A stretch of 64,000 nt of DNA from Virgibacillus ndiopensis (GTDB taxonomy: Bacteria; Bacillota; Bacilli; Bacillales; Amphibacillaceae), in assembly GCF_900187325.1 (NCBI RefSeq), contig NZ_FZMZ01000005.1:1-64000 (forward strand), given 5' to 3'. The position numbers and the translations under genes were made by a program. Under the pieces are notes generated by a model. The model was not told where the DNA came from, did not search any database, and saw only the letters and a list, made by a program, of their open reading frames with translations. Below, one piece after another: positions 18,040 to 26,162 of the stretch. Each line of letters opens with the position of its first letter. Position 1 is the first letter of the stretch.

Positions 18040-18275
18040 GAACTTCATTTAGTGGGGGAGCTTTCCTTCTCAACTAATATGTAAGCCCGTTCTACTCGGT
18101 AAATCTTTGCTTTTGCCTAGATAAACCGACAGTATGAACCCTGTTGGTTTCAACTAACCTCTACTGTTGCATCGGTAAGTGGTTACTGTATTTCACGAAT
18201 TGGACCTTCATGGGCAGTTGATCCTTCATGTATCTTTCATGAGCTCATTGAAACCTTTTCGTTAAGGGTCTTACT
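18040..18275 (-). mobile_element. Probable right-end remnant of an IS200/IS605-type element
   Basis: On the minus strand this stretch ends GAGAAGGAAAGCTCCCCCAC followed by TAAATGAAGTTC, resembling the 3' end of tnpB elements where guide RNA and terminal hairpin lie. The block ACTnAATGAAGTT next to a CCCCC run recurs at 21114-21156 and 54450-54491. I find no readable tnpB here. It fills most of the 378-bp gap between the YhcN-like gene and the dehydrogenase subunit. Confidence 0.35.
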
Positions 18276-18331
18276 ACGTGATAAAGCGGGATAAAATGAC
18301 GTTAAATCTATTGTGTGAAGGAGGTTATCTT

Positions 18332-19081
18332 TTGACAGAAGATAAAAATGAGAAGTCTGGAGCAGAAAATTTATCCAGACGGAAATTTATACGAAATTCT
18401 AGTTATGCGGTAGGAGGGTTAGCGGTAGGTGGAGTGCTTGGCAGTGTCATTCCTTGGGGAACTGAAAATGATGACCAAAAACAACAAGCTGGCAAACAAA
18501 TAAAAAATTATAATCATGCATTAATGTTCTTTAGCCAGGCAGAATTTCAAACAGTTCAAGCTGCAGCAGAACGAATCTTCCCAGAGGATGAGAATGGACC
18601 TGGTGCAAAAGAATTGGGTGTTGGGTTTTATATTGATCATCAAATGGCAGGATCTTATGGATTTAATGCGCGAGACTATATGGTTCCACCATTCTTCCAT
18701 GGTGAGAAGGAACAGGGATACCAAGGGAGGCTGAAGCGCCGTGAAATTTTCAAAATTGGATTGCGGGAGATGCAAAATTATAGTCACCAAAAATTTAAAA
18801 AGGGTTTCACCGAGTTATCAGAAGAGCAGCAGGATAACGTACTAAGTGACTTTGCCGAAGATAAGGTTAATGTAACAACCATTTCGGCTAGCGGTTTTTT
18901 TGATTTACTTCGGAGTACTACTTTAGAAGGTGTCTACAGTGATCCGCTATATGGTGGAAACATTGATATGGAAGGTTGGAAGATGAGGAATTATCCTGGT
19001 GATCAAATGAATTATACGGATATTATTGAGGATGACAAATTCCATGAGATTGAACCACGAAGTCTTCGTGACCATATGTAA
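18332..19081 (+). CDS. Gluconate 2-dehydrogenase subunit 3-like protein with Tat signal
   Basis: 249 residues. The N-terminus carries a twin-arginine signal, LSRRKFIRNSSYAVGGLAVG, at about residues 14-33. The body matches the subunit 3 family: AEFQTVQAAAERIFPEDENG, followed by GAKELGVGFYIDHQMAGSYG. I choose TTG at 18332 because AAGGAGG stands ten bases before it; an upstream ATG at 18278 lacks a site. It is the small partner of the GMC flavoprotein encoded 28 bp downstream and probably carries it across the membrane through Tat. Confidence 0.85.
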   Translation: MTEDKNEKSGAENLSRRKFIRNSSYAVGGLAVGGVLGSVIPWGTENDDQKQQAGKQIKNYNHALMFFSQAEFQTVQAAAERIFPEDENGPGAKELGVGFYIDHQMAGSYGFNARDYMVPPFFHGEKEQGYQGRLKRREIFKIGLREMQNYSHQKFKKGFTELSEEQQDNVLSDFAEDKVNVTTISASGFFDLLRSTTLEGVYSDPLYGGNIDMEGWKMRNYPGDQMNYTDIIEDDKFHEIEPRSLRDHM

Positions 19082-19109
19082 ATGATAATAAACGAGGTGA
19101 GGGAACAGA

Positions 19110-20825
19110 ATGGTTAAAAAATTACCAAAAACTGATGTAGTCATAGTCGGTGTAGGTTGGGGCGGCGGTATTATAGCTTCCGAGCTTACAAAACAAGGAC
19201 TGAATGTTGTTGGCCTAGAAAAAGGACAGGAACGGCAAACGGAAGATTATTACATGGTGCACGATGAGTTACGGTATGCTCTTCGTTATGAGTTAATGCA
19301 GGATTTATCAAAAGATACAATTACCTTCCGTGGCAATGAAAAAATGCGTGCTCTTCCAATGAGGCAATATGGATCATTCCTTTTCGGGGATGGTCTCGGT
19401 GGTGCTGGGGTCCACTGGAATGGACAAACATTTCGCTTTCTTCCATATGATTTTAATATTCGCAGCCAAACGATTGAACGCTATGGAAAAGGAAAAATAC
19501 CAACTGATATGACGATACAGGATTGGGGTATTACGTATGACGAAATTGAGCCCTATTATGATAAATTTGAAAAAATGGCTGGTATTTCTGGTGAAGAAAA
19601 TCCACTTGGTGGAAAACGATCTGATAAGTATCCAACTGGTCCAATGAAGCACACACCTTCCATGAAAATGTTTAAAAAGGCGACTGAAAACTTGAAGTAC
19701 CACCCTTATACAATACCTTCCGCAAATCTATCGGAGCCTTATACTAACCCCGATGGAATAGCTAGAGCGGCTTGTCAGTATTGTGCGTTTTGTGAGCGTT
19801 TTGGCTGTGAGTATGGTGCAAAGGCAGACCCTGTTGTTACCGTAATTCCAGTTGCAAAAAAGACTGGAAAATTTGATTTAAGAACACATTCCTGGGTTAG
19901 GCGAGTATTACATAAGGGAGGAAGGGCAACGGGTGTGCTTTATACTGATGTAACAACTGGAGAGGAAATTGAGCAGCCCGCAGATATGGTAGTTCTAACA
20001 AGCTATGTTTTTAATAATGTAAAGCTTTTGTTGAACTCTAAAGTTGGACGCCCTTATGATTCATCCACTGGAACAGGTGTTATTGGGAAAAATTATGCTT
20101 ATCAAGTTGTAAAAGGTGCTGCAACTGGTTATTTCGATGATAAAAAGTTTAATACTTTTGCAGGGGCAGGTGCACTTGGTATGGTTATAGATGATTTTAA
20201 TGGTGATAATTTTGACCATACTAATTTAAACTTCATCCATGGTGGGTATCTTGCTCTTACCCAAACGGGAGCAAGACCAATAGCGAACAACCCAATTCCG
20301 TCAGATTCTCCTACGTGGGGAAAAGAATTTAAGCAAAACTCTCTTAAATATATAAACCAGACATTATCAATAGGGGCAATGGGAGCTAGTATGCCATATA
20401 AACAACATTATTTGGATTTGGATCCTGTTTATAAGGATACCTTTGGTGATCCGTTAATTCGGATGACATACGATTTTAGAGATCAGGACCGTGAACTTGC
20501 AAAGTTTACAGCTAAAAAATCAAAAGAAATTCTGCAGGAAATGGGGGCTGACAAAATTGATTCCATGGAGGAACTAGGACCTTATAATATCACAACGTAT
20601 CAATCCACTCATAATACAGGTGGAGTAATTATGGGAGCAGATCCTGATACATCTGCAGTTAACAATTATTTGCAAATGTGGGATATGGAAAACTTATTTG
20701 TTGTCGGTGCCTCTGCTTTTCCTCATAATGGTGGATATAATCCAACTGACACGGTGGGTGCATTAGCATATCGGGCAGCCGAAGGGATTGTTAAATATTC
20801 TAAAAACGGTGGCATGCTTGCGTAA
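19110..20825 (+). CDS. GMC oxidoreductase (gluconate 2-dehydrogenase large-subunit type)
   Basis: 571 residues. FAD-binding fold at the N-terminus (VVIVGVGWGGGIIASELTKQ, about 9-28) followed by EKG, and a GMC C-terminal domain with FPHNGGYNPTDTVGALAYRA containing the His-Asn type active-site region. A cysteine cluster, CQYCAFCERFGCEYG (about 226-240), may bind iron-sulfur or structural metal. It has no signal peptide of its own, so export would rely on the Tat signal of the neighbouring subunit 3. The family oxidises sugar acids or polyols and feeds a cytochrome; no cytochrome gene is present, so substrate and acceptor are open. Confidence 0.88.
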   Translation: MVKKLPKTDVVIVGVGWGGGIIASELTKQGLNVVGLEKGQERQTEDYYMVHDELRYALRYELMQDLSKDTITFRGNEKMRALPMRQYGSFLFGDGLGGAGVHWNGQTFRFLPYDFNIRSQTIERYGKGKIPTDMTIQDWGITYDEIEPYYDKFEKMAGISGEENPLGGKRSDKYPTGPMKHTPSMKMFKKATENLKYHPYTIPSANLSEPYTNPDGIARAACQYCAFCERFGCEYGAKADPVVTVIPVAKKTGKFDLRTHSWVRRVLHKGGRATGVLYTDVTTGEEIEQPADMVVLTSYVFNNVKLLLNSKVGRPYDSSTGTGVIGKNYAYQVVKGAATGYFDDKKFNTFAGAGALGMVIDDFNGDNFDHTNLNFIHGGYLALTQTGARPIANNPIPSDSPTWGKEFKQNSLKYINQTLSIGAMGASMPYKQHYLDLDPVYKDTFGDPLIRMTYDFRDQDRELAKFTAKKSKEILQEMGADKIDSMEELGPYNITTYQSTHNTGGVIMGADPDTSAVNNYLQMWDMENLFVVGASAFPHNGGYNPTDTVGALAYRAAEGIVKYSKNGGMLA

Positions 20826-20874
20826 ATGAACAACATCCTGTTATAGGTTGGATATGGAAAGAAGGTGTTAGAAA

Positions 20875-21060
20875 ATGCTTTCAAACATTGGTATACCAGG
20901 GTTGATTATTATTTTAGTGATCACATTAATTATTTTCGGCCCAAAAAAACTACCTGAAATTGGATCAGCATTTGGTAAAACATTATCTGAATTCAAACGG
21001 ACAACGAATGATATTATGAGTGATGAGGATGAATCGACTGATCCTAAGAAAACGCAATAA
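20875..21060 (+). CDS. tatA: Sec-independent protein translocase TatA
   Basis: 61 residues. One N-terminal membrane helix ([16 protein letters not shown]) is followed by the conserved [20 protein letters not shown] amphipathic helix and a short acidic tail. This is the typical TatA/TatE layout and length. It sits 49 bp after a Tat substrate pair, suggesting a dedicated pore component, as TatAd is for PhoD in B. subtilis. No tatC follows, so the receptor must be encoded elsewhere. Confidence 0.93.
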   Translation: MLSNIGIPGLIIILVITLIIFGPKKLPEIGSAFGKTLSEFKRTTNDIMSDEDESTDPKKTQ

Positions 21061-21073
21061 CTAAAGTGTAAGT

Positions 21074-21108
21074 GGCTATCTCGTTCAAGAGATAGCCTTA
21101 ATTATTTA
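21074..21108 (+). terminator. Terminator after tatA
   Basis: GGCTATCTC (21074-21082) pairs with GAGATAGCC (21089-21097) around GTTCAA, followed by TTAATTATTT. It closes the oxidoreductase-tatA transcript. Confidence 0.8.
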
Positions 21109-21113
21109 TCTCG

Positions 21114-21156
21114 CATTAACGGGAAGCAAAACCCCCACTGAATGAAGTTTCACTTT
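21114..21156. repeat. Short IS-end-like repeat
   Basis: The block CATTAACGG-n-GCAAAACCCCCACTGAATGA is shared, with few changes, with 54450-54491. Both copies lie immediately after an intrinsic terminator. The CCCCCACTGAATGA part also resembles the inverted sequence at about 18043-18056. It may be a leftover end of an IS200/IS605-type element inserted after an ATTAAC target. Confidence 0.5.
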
Positions 21157-21256
21157 GAGCGACGAGAAGATATTGTTTAATTATTGTCCGAGTTTCAGAT
21201 GGAGTATGTTAAACTGGAACCAACAAATTATTTGCACCCTAAAAGAGGTGAGCACA

Positions 21257-22159
21257 ATGAAAAGCAAACCAATTTACGTAGAAATACCAATAAATGCTGA
21301 GATGGAAAAGTTGTGGAACGCTACCCAACAACCTGACCAACATGAGCAGTGGGATCTTCGTTTTTCATCCATTACGTATTTACCCAAAGAGGAAAACAAA
21401 CCTCAAGAATTTACATATAAAACGAAAGTTGGATTCGGAATTGCAATTGAAGGTTGGGGAAGAAGTGTCGGCAGTCATCATGCAGAAGATGGTTCTAAAA
21501 CATCTTCCTTACATTTTGGGACCGACCAAGCTATTTCGATCATCCGTGAGGGCAGGGGTTATTGGAAGTATATTTCAAATGGCGATTCTTCTATAAAATT
21601 TTTGACTCAATATGACTATAAAACAAGTTTCGGTCGAGTAGGGAAGTGGTTTGATCAAATTCTATTTCGTCCACTCATTGGCTGGGGAACGGCACTTAGT
21701 TTTGATGTTTTGAAAAGGTGGTTAGAAAAAGGAGAAACACCATCATCCCAATACATACGGTTCTTTAGCAATTGGCTAATTACGTTCTTTTTCTTTTTCA
21801 TTTGGACGTATCATGGCCTTGTACCTAAAATAATAAACATGCATCCAGAAGAGATTGCAATGCTAGATGTCTTTTCAATTACCTCCATCCAAGCATATTG
21901 GTTGGTAATGATAATGGGAATAGTTGAAGGGCTTTTTGGATTGGTTTGGTTACTATATTCAAACAAACGACGACTCTACGGAATACAGATTGTTCTTTTT
22001 CCAATATTAATGCTCGGAGCAATTATTGCTCAACCGAGCTATTTAATTCGCCCGTTTAATCCTTTAACTTTCAATCTAGCATTATTTGTTCTATCTATAG
22101 CGGGATTTATGATTAGCAAAGATATTCCAACTGCGAAAAGTTGTAAGAGAAAAAGATAG
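21257..22159 (+). CDS. SRPBCC domain fused to a DoxX-like membrane domain
   Basis: 300 residues. The N-terminal 150 residues form an SRPBCC/polyketide-cyclase-like fold (KPIYVEIPINAEMEKLWNAT with EQWDLRFSSITYLPK). The C-terminal half has four membrane segments typical of DoxX-like proteins. ATG at 21257 is chosen because GAGGTG precedes it; the longer frame to 21155 crosses the repeat. It is the first gene of a tight three-gene cluster with the DUF4166 and YndJ genes, resembling the B. subtilis yndG-yndH-yndJ order. Function is unknown; a lipid or quinone-like ligand is only a guess. Confidence 0.7.
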   Translation: MKSKPIYVEIPINAEMEKLWNATQQPDQHEQWDLRFSSITYLPKEENKPQEFTYKTKVGFGIAIEGWGRSVGSHHAEDGSKTSSLHFGTDQAISIIREGRGYWKYISNGDSSIKFLTQYDYKTSFGRVGKWFDQILFRPLIGWGTALSFDVLKRWLEKGETPSSQYIRFFSNWLITFFFFFIWTYHGLVPKIINMHPEEIAMLDVFSITSIQAYWLVMIMGIVEGLFGLVWLLYSNKRRLYGIQIVLFPILMLGAIIAQPSYLIRPFNPLTFNLALFVLSIAGFMISKDIPTAKSCKRKR

Positions 22160-22169
22160 GGAGATTCAG

Positions 22170-22775
22170 ATGTCAATTTTCAAACGTGTAATGGGGGAAG
22201 AATTCCGACAGCTTCATCCGATGCTGCAAAAACGATATGAGTTTTTGGATAAATTTACCTTTATAGGAACTGGAAAGATGAAAAGTATTAATGGGGGACC
22301 AAAGTGGTTATATCCTTTTTTTCGATTAGGTGTAAGATGGAAACTGCTTTTTCCTGAACACGGTAAGGATGTTCGCTTTAAAATTGTTAATAGTCCCCGA
22401 ACTGGAATAAATGGGGAGGAACAAATTCATTGGGAAAGGGTATTTTACTTTGAACATAACAAAAGATACTTTAATGCTCTTATGAGTTTGGATTCGAAAC
22501 GAAATATAATTAAAGATTATCTAGGAGAGCCACCCTTATTTTATTCAGATTTAAAACTTTCAGCCACACGAAATGGAGATTTAAAAATTGAATCGAAGCG
22601 GCAGCGACTGGTTATTGGCCGGTTAGAAATACCATTACCAAAGGTTTTTCAAGGTTTGGCTACGGTAACTGAAAAATATTCAGATGAGAGGGAAGTTTAC
22701 GTGATTCGTGTTGTAGTTAGGAATCCGTTAATTGGAACTGTTTTTTCATATGAAGGAGAGTTTGATTCAAAATGA
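22170..22775 (+). CDS. DUF4166 protein (YndH-like)
   Basis: 201 residues, soluble, no signal peptide. It begins MSIFKRVMGEEFRQLHPMLQ and contains GTGKMKSINGGPKWLYPFFR and a run of beta strands, as in DUF4166 proteins. It starts ten bases after the SRPBCC-DoxX gene behind GGGAG, and its stop overlaps the start of the YndJ gene (ATGA). Such overlap implies translational coupling and a joint role. No catalytic motif is recognised. Confidence 0.7.
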   Translation: MSIFKRVMGEEFRQLHPMLQKRYEFLDKFTFIGTGKMKSINGGPKWLYPFFRLGVRWKLLFPEHGKDVRFKIVNSPRTGINGEEQIHWERVFYFEHNKRYFNALMSLDSKRNIIKDYLGEPPLFYSDLKLSATRNGDLKIESKRQRLVIGRLEIPLPKVFQGLATVTEKYSDEREVYVIRVVVRNPLIGTVFSYEGEFDSK

Positions 22776-24370
22776 CGTTTCGTAAAATAGGTTTGTCCAA
22801 CATCTTTATATTGATTATGATAGCTATTTTTGGTTCTTATCCTTGGTATTTTTTAATGTTAACTGCAGCACAGATTATTTTTGTACCATTGATGTTGCAG
22901 CTGACCTTTAAAGATAATAGTGAAAAGTTGTACGGGCATTTACCCTATTTGTCTTGTTTGGCATCCCTAGCAGTTTTAATGTTGCAAATGACGAATGAAA
23001 CACCATGGGATCTATTTTTCGCATTGATTTATTTTGTATTTACATTAATGGTTGCATGGTCTGGATTCACCGATTTTTTAAACAGAGGTTTTATCCATTT
23101 AGAAGAGTTCATGATTGATATGGGTATGATCTATTTGGCAATAGGTGGTGCATGGTTTCTAGCGTATGAAGCGAATATTGATACAGGCTTTTCACCAATT
23201 TTGACATGGCTTACTGGTATTCATTTTCATTACTCGGCGTTTTTGTTACCTATATTTGCTGGGTTTCTAGGGAGATTGTATAAACCTGTATTTTATAAGT
23301 GGATAAGTATTATTGTGTTACTATCACCAATTATTGTAGCAATTGGAATCACCTTTTCAACGATAGTGGAATTGTTATCTGTGATTATATATATTATTGG
23401 TATCTATGGTCTTATATTTCTATCATTTAAAACACCATTCGATCAGCATTTCCAAAAAGGCTTCATTCGGTTATCATACTCTGCTTTAGGTGTATCAATT
23501 CTTTTTTCATTATTATATGCTTTGGGGAATTTAACAGGACGATTTCACATTAGTATTGATTTTATGCTGCATTTCCACGGGATTACAAATTCTATTTTAT
23601 TTGCAATATTGGGGGTGATGGGCTGGTCGATTCGAGTTCCCAGTACGAATTACCACAAATTACGATTTCCAATTAGTCAGATTAGGGGGAAAGGAGTGAT
23701 TGGTGAAAAGTTCCTAATCGGAAAGACAGATAACCAACATTTCAATGGGTTAGTAGATAATATGGCAATATATGAAGCGGATATTAAGAAAACTTTGTCC
23801 CTAACTGTAAAGGATTTCTATGAAAATACCAATAATTATCGACTTTTTGCTACAGTAAGATGGCGCCCTTGGTTTAAGCCATTTGCGGGAATTTACCGTT
23901 TGACTAGTCAAATAGTAAAACAGATAAATTTACCATTTTCCAGTAAGAGGGTAGAAATGACTGGTGATATTTATTCGATAAAAGATGAAAATGATGGTAG
24001 GAGTAATGTACGTGCATGGGTACGAAAAGTAAATGAGGAAACTGTTTTTGTAGCTCTTTATTCTTCACACCATAATCAAGGTCGAACATATATGAACATT
24101 GCGTTACCTTTACCGTGGTCTTCCATGATAGGGATATTAGAGCTGAATCAAGATGGTAGAACATTACAATTAACTAGTAAAAAACGTTCCCGCGAATCCG
24201 ATTCAGGAATATATTTGGCCTTTAAAAAATACTTATTAAAATTACCGATTGAGGAACAATTTGATGTAGAAGAAGTGGAAGTAGGTATTTTGAAAGCGAA
24301 ACATAAGATGTGGATTTTTTCAGTGCCATTTTTGACGATTGATTACCAAATTTGTAAGAGGGATAAATAG
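22772..24370 (+). CDS. yndJ: YndJ-like membrane protein
   Basis: 532 residues. About nine membrane segments fill the first 290 residues; the last 230 residues are hydrophilic, with beta-rich sequence such as VEMTGDIYSIKDENDGRSNV. Length and split architecture match the YndJ family, which is functionally uncharacterised. Its start overlaps the DUF4166 stop. The histidines GITGIHFHYSAF and MLHFHGITNS in the membrane part are striking and could bind metal or haem, but that is inference. Confidence 0.7.
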   Translation: MTFRKIGLSNIFILIMIAIFGSYPWYFLMLTAAQIIFVPLMLQLTFKDNSEKLYGHLPYLSCLASLAVLMLQMTNETPWDLFFALIYFVFTLMVAWSGFTDFLNRGFIHLEEFMIDMGMIYLAIGGAWFLAYEANIDTGFSPILTWLTGIHFHYSAFLLPIFAGFLGRLYKPVFYKWISIIVLLSPIIVAIGITFSTIVELLSVIIYIIGIYGLIFLSFKTPFDQHFQKGFIRLSYSALGVSILFSLLYALGNLTGRFHISIDFMLHFHGITNSILFAILGVMGWSIRVPSTNYHKLRFPISQIRGKGVIGEKFLIGKTDNQHFNGLVDNMAIYEADIKKTLSLTVKDFYENTNNYRLFATVRWRPWFKPFAGIYRLTSQIVKQINLPFSSKRVEMTGDIYSIKDENDGRSNVRAWVRKVNEETVFVALYSSHHNQGRTYMNIALPLPWSSMIGILELNQDGRTLQLTSKKRSRESDSGIYLAFKKYLLKLPIEEQFDVEEVEVGILKAKHKMWIFSVPFLTIDYQICKRDK

Positions 24371-24439
24371 GGGAGATGATTTATTAGTGCTTGGCGGAAC
24401 ACAATTTCTTGTAAAAGCTAATTCCGAGGAGGAGATCAG

Positions 24440-25831
24440 TTGAATCAGCAAAGTGAAGTGGCAAATACATTAACTCAACAACTAGATGATTTCATAAAAA
24501 ATGAATCTTTGTTAGATGATGCGTTAATTGGAATAAGTATTCGTTCTGCATCTACTGGGGAAAAATTGTATGATCATATTGGGAATATCCGACTTCATCC
24601 AGCTTCCAATATGAAACTACTAACGGCAGCAGCATCACTTTCTATATTAGGAGAAGATTATACGTTTGGGACAGAATTGCTAACAGACGGAGCTATAAAA
24701 GAAAACAAGCTTCGTGGTAATCTTTATTTACGGGGGAGAGGCGACCCAACCCTGTTACCAACAGGTTTTGATACGCTTGCAGAAGAAGTACAGAAAAATG
24801 GAGTGACAATGATTGAAGGTAACATAATCGGAGATGATACCTGGTATGATAATGTTCGTCTGTCAGCAGATTTAAACTGGAGCGATGAGCACTTTTATTA
24901 TGGAGCGCAAGTTTCAGCGTTAACGGCTTCACCAAACACAGATTACGATGCTGGTTCTGTAATTGTAGAGGTAACCCCTGGAAATACAAATGGAGAAGAG
25001 CCAATCATAAAGCTATCGCCTGATACCAAATACGTAAACATTTCGAATAAGGCTAAAACTGTTTCAAACAATGTAGAAGAAGATATAACGATTACCCGAA
25101 TACATGGAACAAATCATATTACAATTGAAGGAACTATTCCCGCCCAATCTTCAGCCGTCAAGGAATGGATTTCTGTATGGGAACCGACTGGTTATGCATT
25201 GGATTTGTTTCAGCAATCCTTAAAGAAAAATGGAATATCCTGGAGTGGTAATGTCAAACAGGGAGTGGTCCCGAATAAAGCTGATCTTCTAGTATCACAT
25301 CAATCAATGCCATTATCCGAATTGCTAGTACCTTTTATGAAATTGAGTAACAATGGACATGCTGAAACATTAGTAAAGGAAATGGGGAAAATTGTACATG
25401 GGGAAGGTAGCTGGGAAAAGGGACTAGAAGTTGTTAAAATGGAACTAGCTAAATTTGGAATGAATACAGAAACACTATTGCTTAGAGATGGTTCGGGAAT
25501 TTCCCATATCAATTTAATTCCGGCCAATGAGGTTTCAAACCTACTTTATACCGTACAGGAGGAGGAATGGTTTCCTGCTTTTCTACATTCATTACCTATA
25601 GCGGGACATAATGATCGAATGATTGGCGGTACACTAAGAGAGCGAATGAGAGAGCTTCCTGGGAAGGTAAAAGCAAAAACTGGAACTATTTATGGTGTTA
25701 GTACATTATCTGGATATGTTGAAACCAGCCAAGGAGAAAATCTTATCTTCTCTATTATGCTTAATAATTTATTAGATGAAGAAGTAGGAGCGGAGATTAT
25801 AGATAAGATTGTGAATTTAATTGCTGTTTAA
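24440..25831 (+). CDS. S13-family D-Ala-D-Ala carboxypeptidase/endopeptidase without signal peptide
   Basis: 463 residues. The penicillin-binding motifs of the DacB/DacC group are present: SNMK (Ser56-Lys59), SNN near residue 312 and KTGT near 411, with the inserted domain between the first and second motifs. Family enzymes act on peptidoglycan outside the cell, yet this protein starts MNQQSEVANTLTQQLDDFIK with no hydrophobic segment. An in-frame TAA at 24419 rules out an upstream extension, and TTG at 24440 has a good GGAGGAG site. Either it is cytoplasmic, exported unconventionally, or truncated. It lies 69 bp after yndJ. Confidence 0.82.
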   Translation: MNQQSEVANTLTQQLDDFIKNESLLDDALIGISIRSASTGEKLYDHIGNIRLHPASNMKLLTAAASLSILGEDYTFGTELLTDGAIKENKLRGNLYLRGRGDPTLLPTGFDTLAEEVQKNGVTMIEGNIIGDDTWYDNVRLSADLNWSDEHFYYGAQVSALTASPNTDYDAGSVIVEVTPGNTNGEEPIIKLSPDTKYVNISNKAKTVSNNVEEDITITRIHGTNHITIEGTIPAQSSAVKEWISVWEPTGYALDLFQQSLKKNGISWSGNVKQGVVPNKADLLVSHQSMPLSELLVPFMKLSNNGHAETLVKEMGKIVHGEGSWEKGLEVVKMELAKFGMNTETLLLRDGSGISHINLIPANEVSNLLYTVQEEEWFPAFLHSLPIAGHNDRMIGGTLRERMRELPGKVKAKTGTIYGVSTLSGYVETSQGENLIFSIMLNNLLDEEVGAEIIDKIVNLIAV

Positions 25832-25837
25832 TCACTA

Positions 25838-25876
25838 ATGAAAGCTTTGTCACTAATAGTGATAGGGCTTTTTTAT
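25838..25876 (+). terminator. Terminator after the S13 peptidase gene
   Basis: AAAGC-TTTGTCAC pairs with AGTGAT-AGG-GCTTTT around TAAT, followed by a T run. The following 220 bp up to the sigma-G promoter hold no gene that I can see. Confidence 0.7.
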
Positions 25877-26097
25877 TATGGTCTTCTGTAAGTATAGATA
25901 GGTGTTTTTTAGTTAGCGGTTAGAATCTATACTAATTCGGTTGGTTCTTAACCCCGTCTCTGTTACCGCAAGAGTTTACGTTCCAAGTGTATTCTGCCCG
26001 CTTTTCTCCCATTAAAAGCCAAAAATAAAAATAGCCTATTAAAAAGAAGACTACCCCAAATTACCCAACACATCAAAATTCACATCATTGTCGGTAA

Positions 26098-26128
26098 TGA
26101 ATAATATATACATTTTCTTTTCATACTA
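26098..26128 (+). promoter_or_regulatory. Sigma-G (forespore) promoter of the ger operon
   Basis: TGAATA (26098-26103) and CATACTA (26122-26128) are separated by exactly 18 bases, matching the sigma-G consensus. The promoter is 35 bp from the gerA-type start. It fits forespore-specific expression of a germinant receptor. Confidence 0.85.
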
Positions 26129-26162
26129 AACATATGACCTGATTTAACTAAAGGATGTGCCA

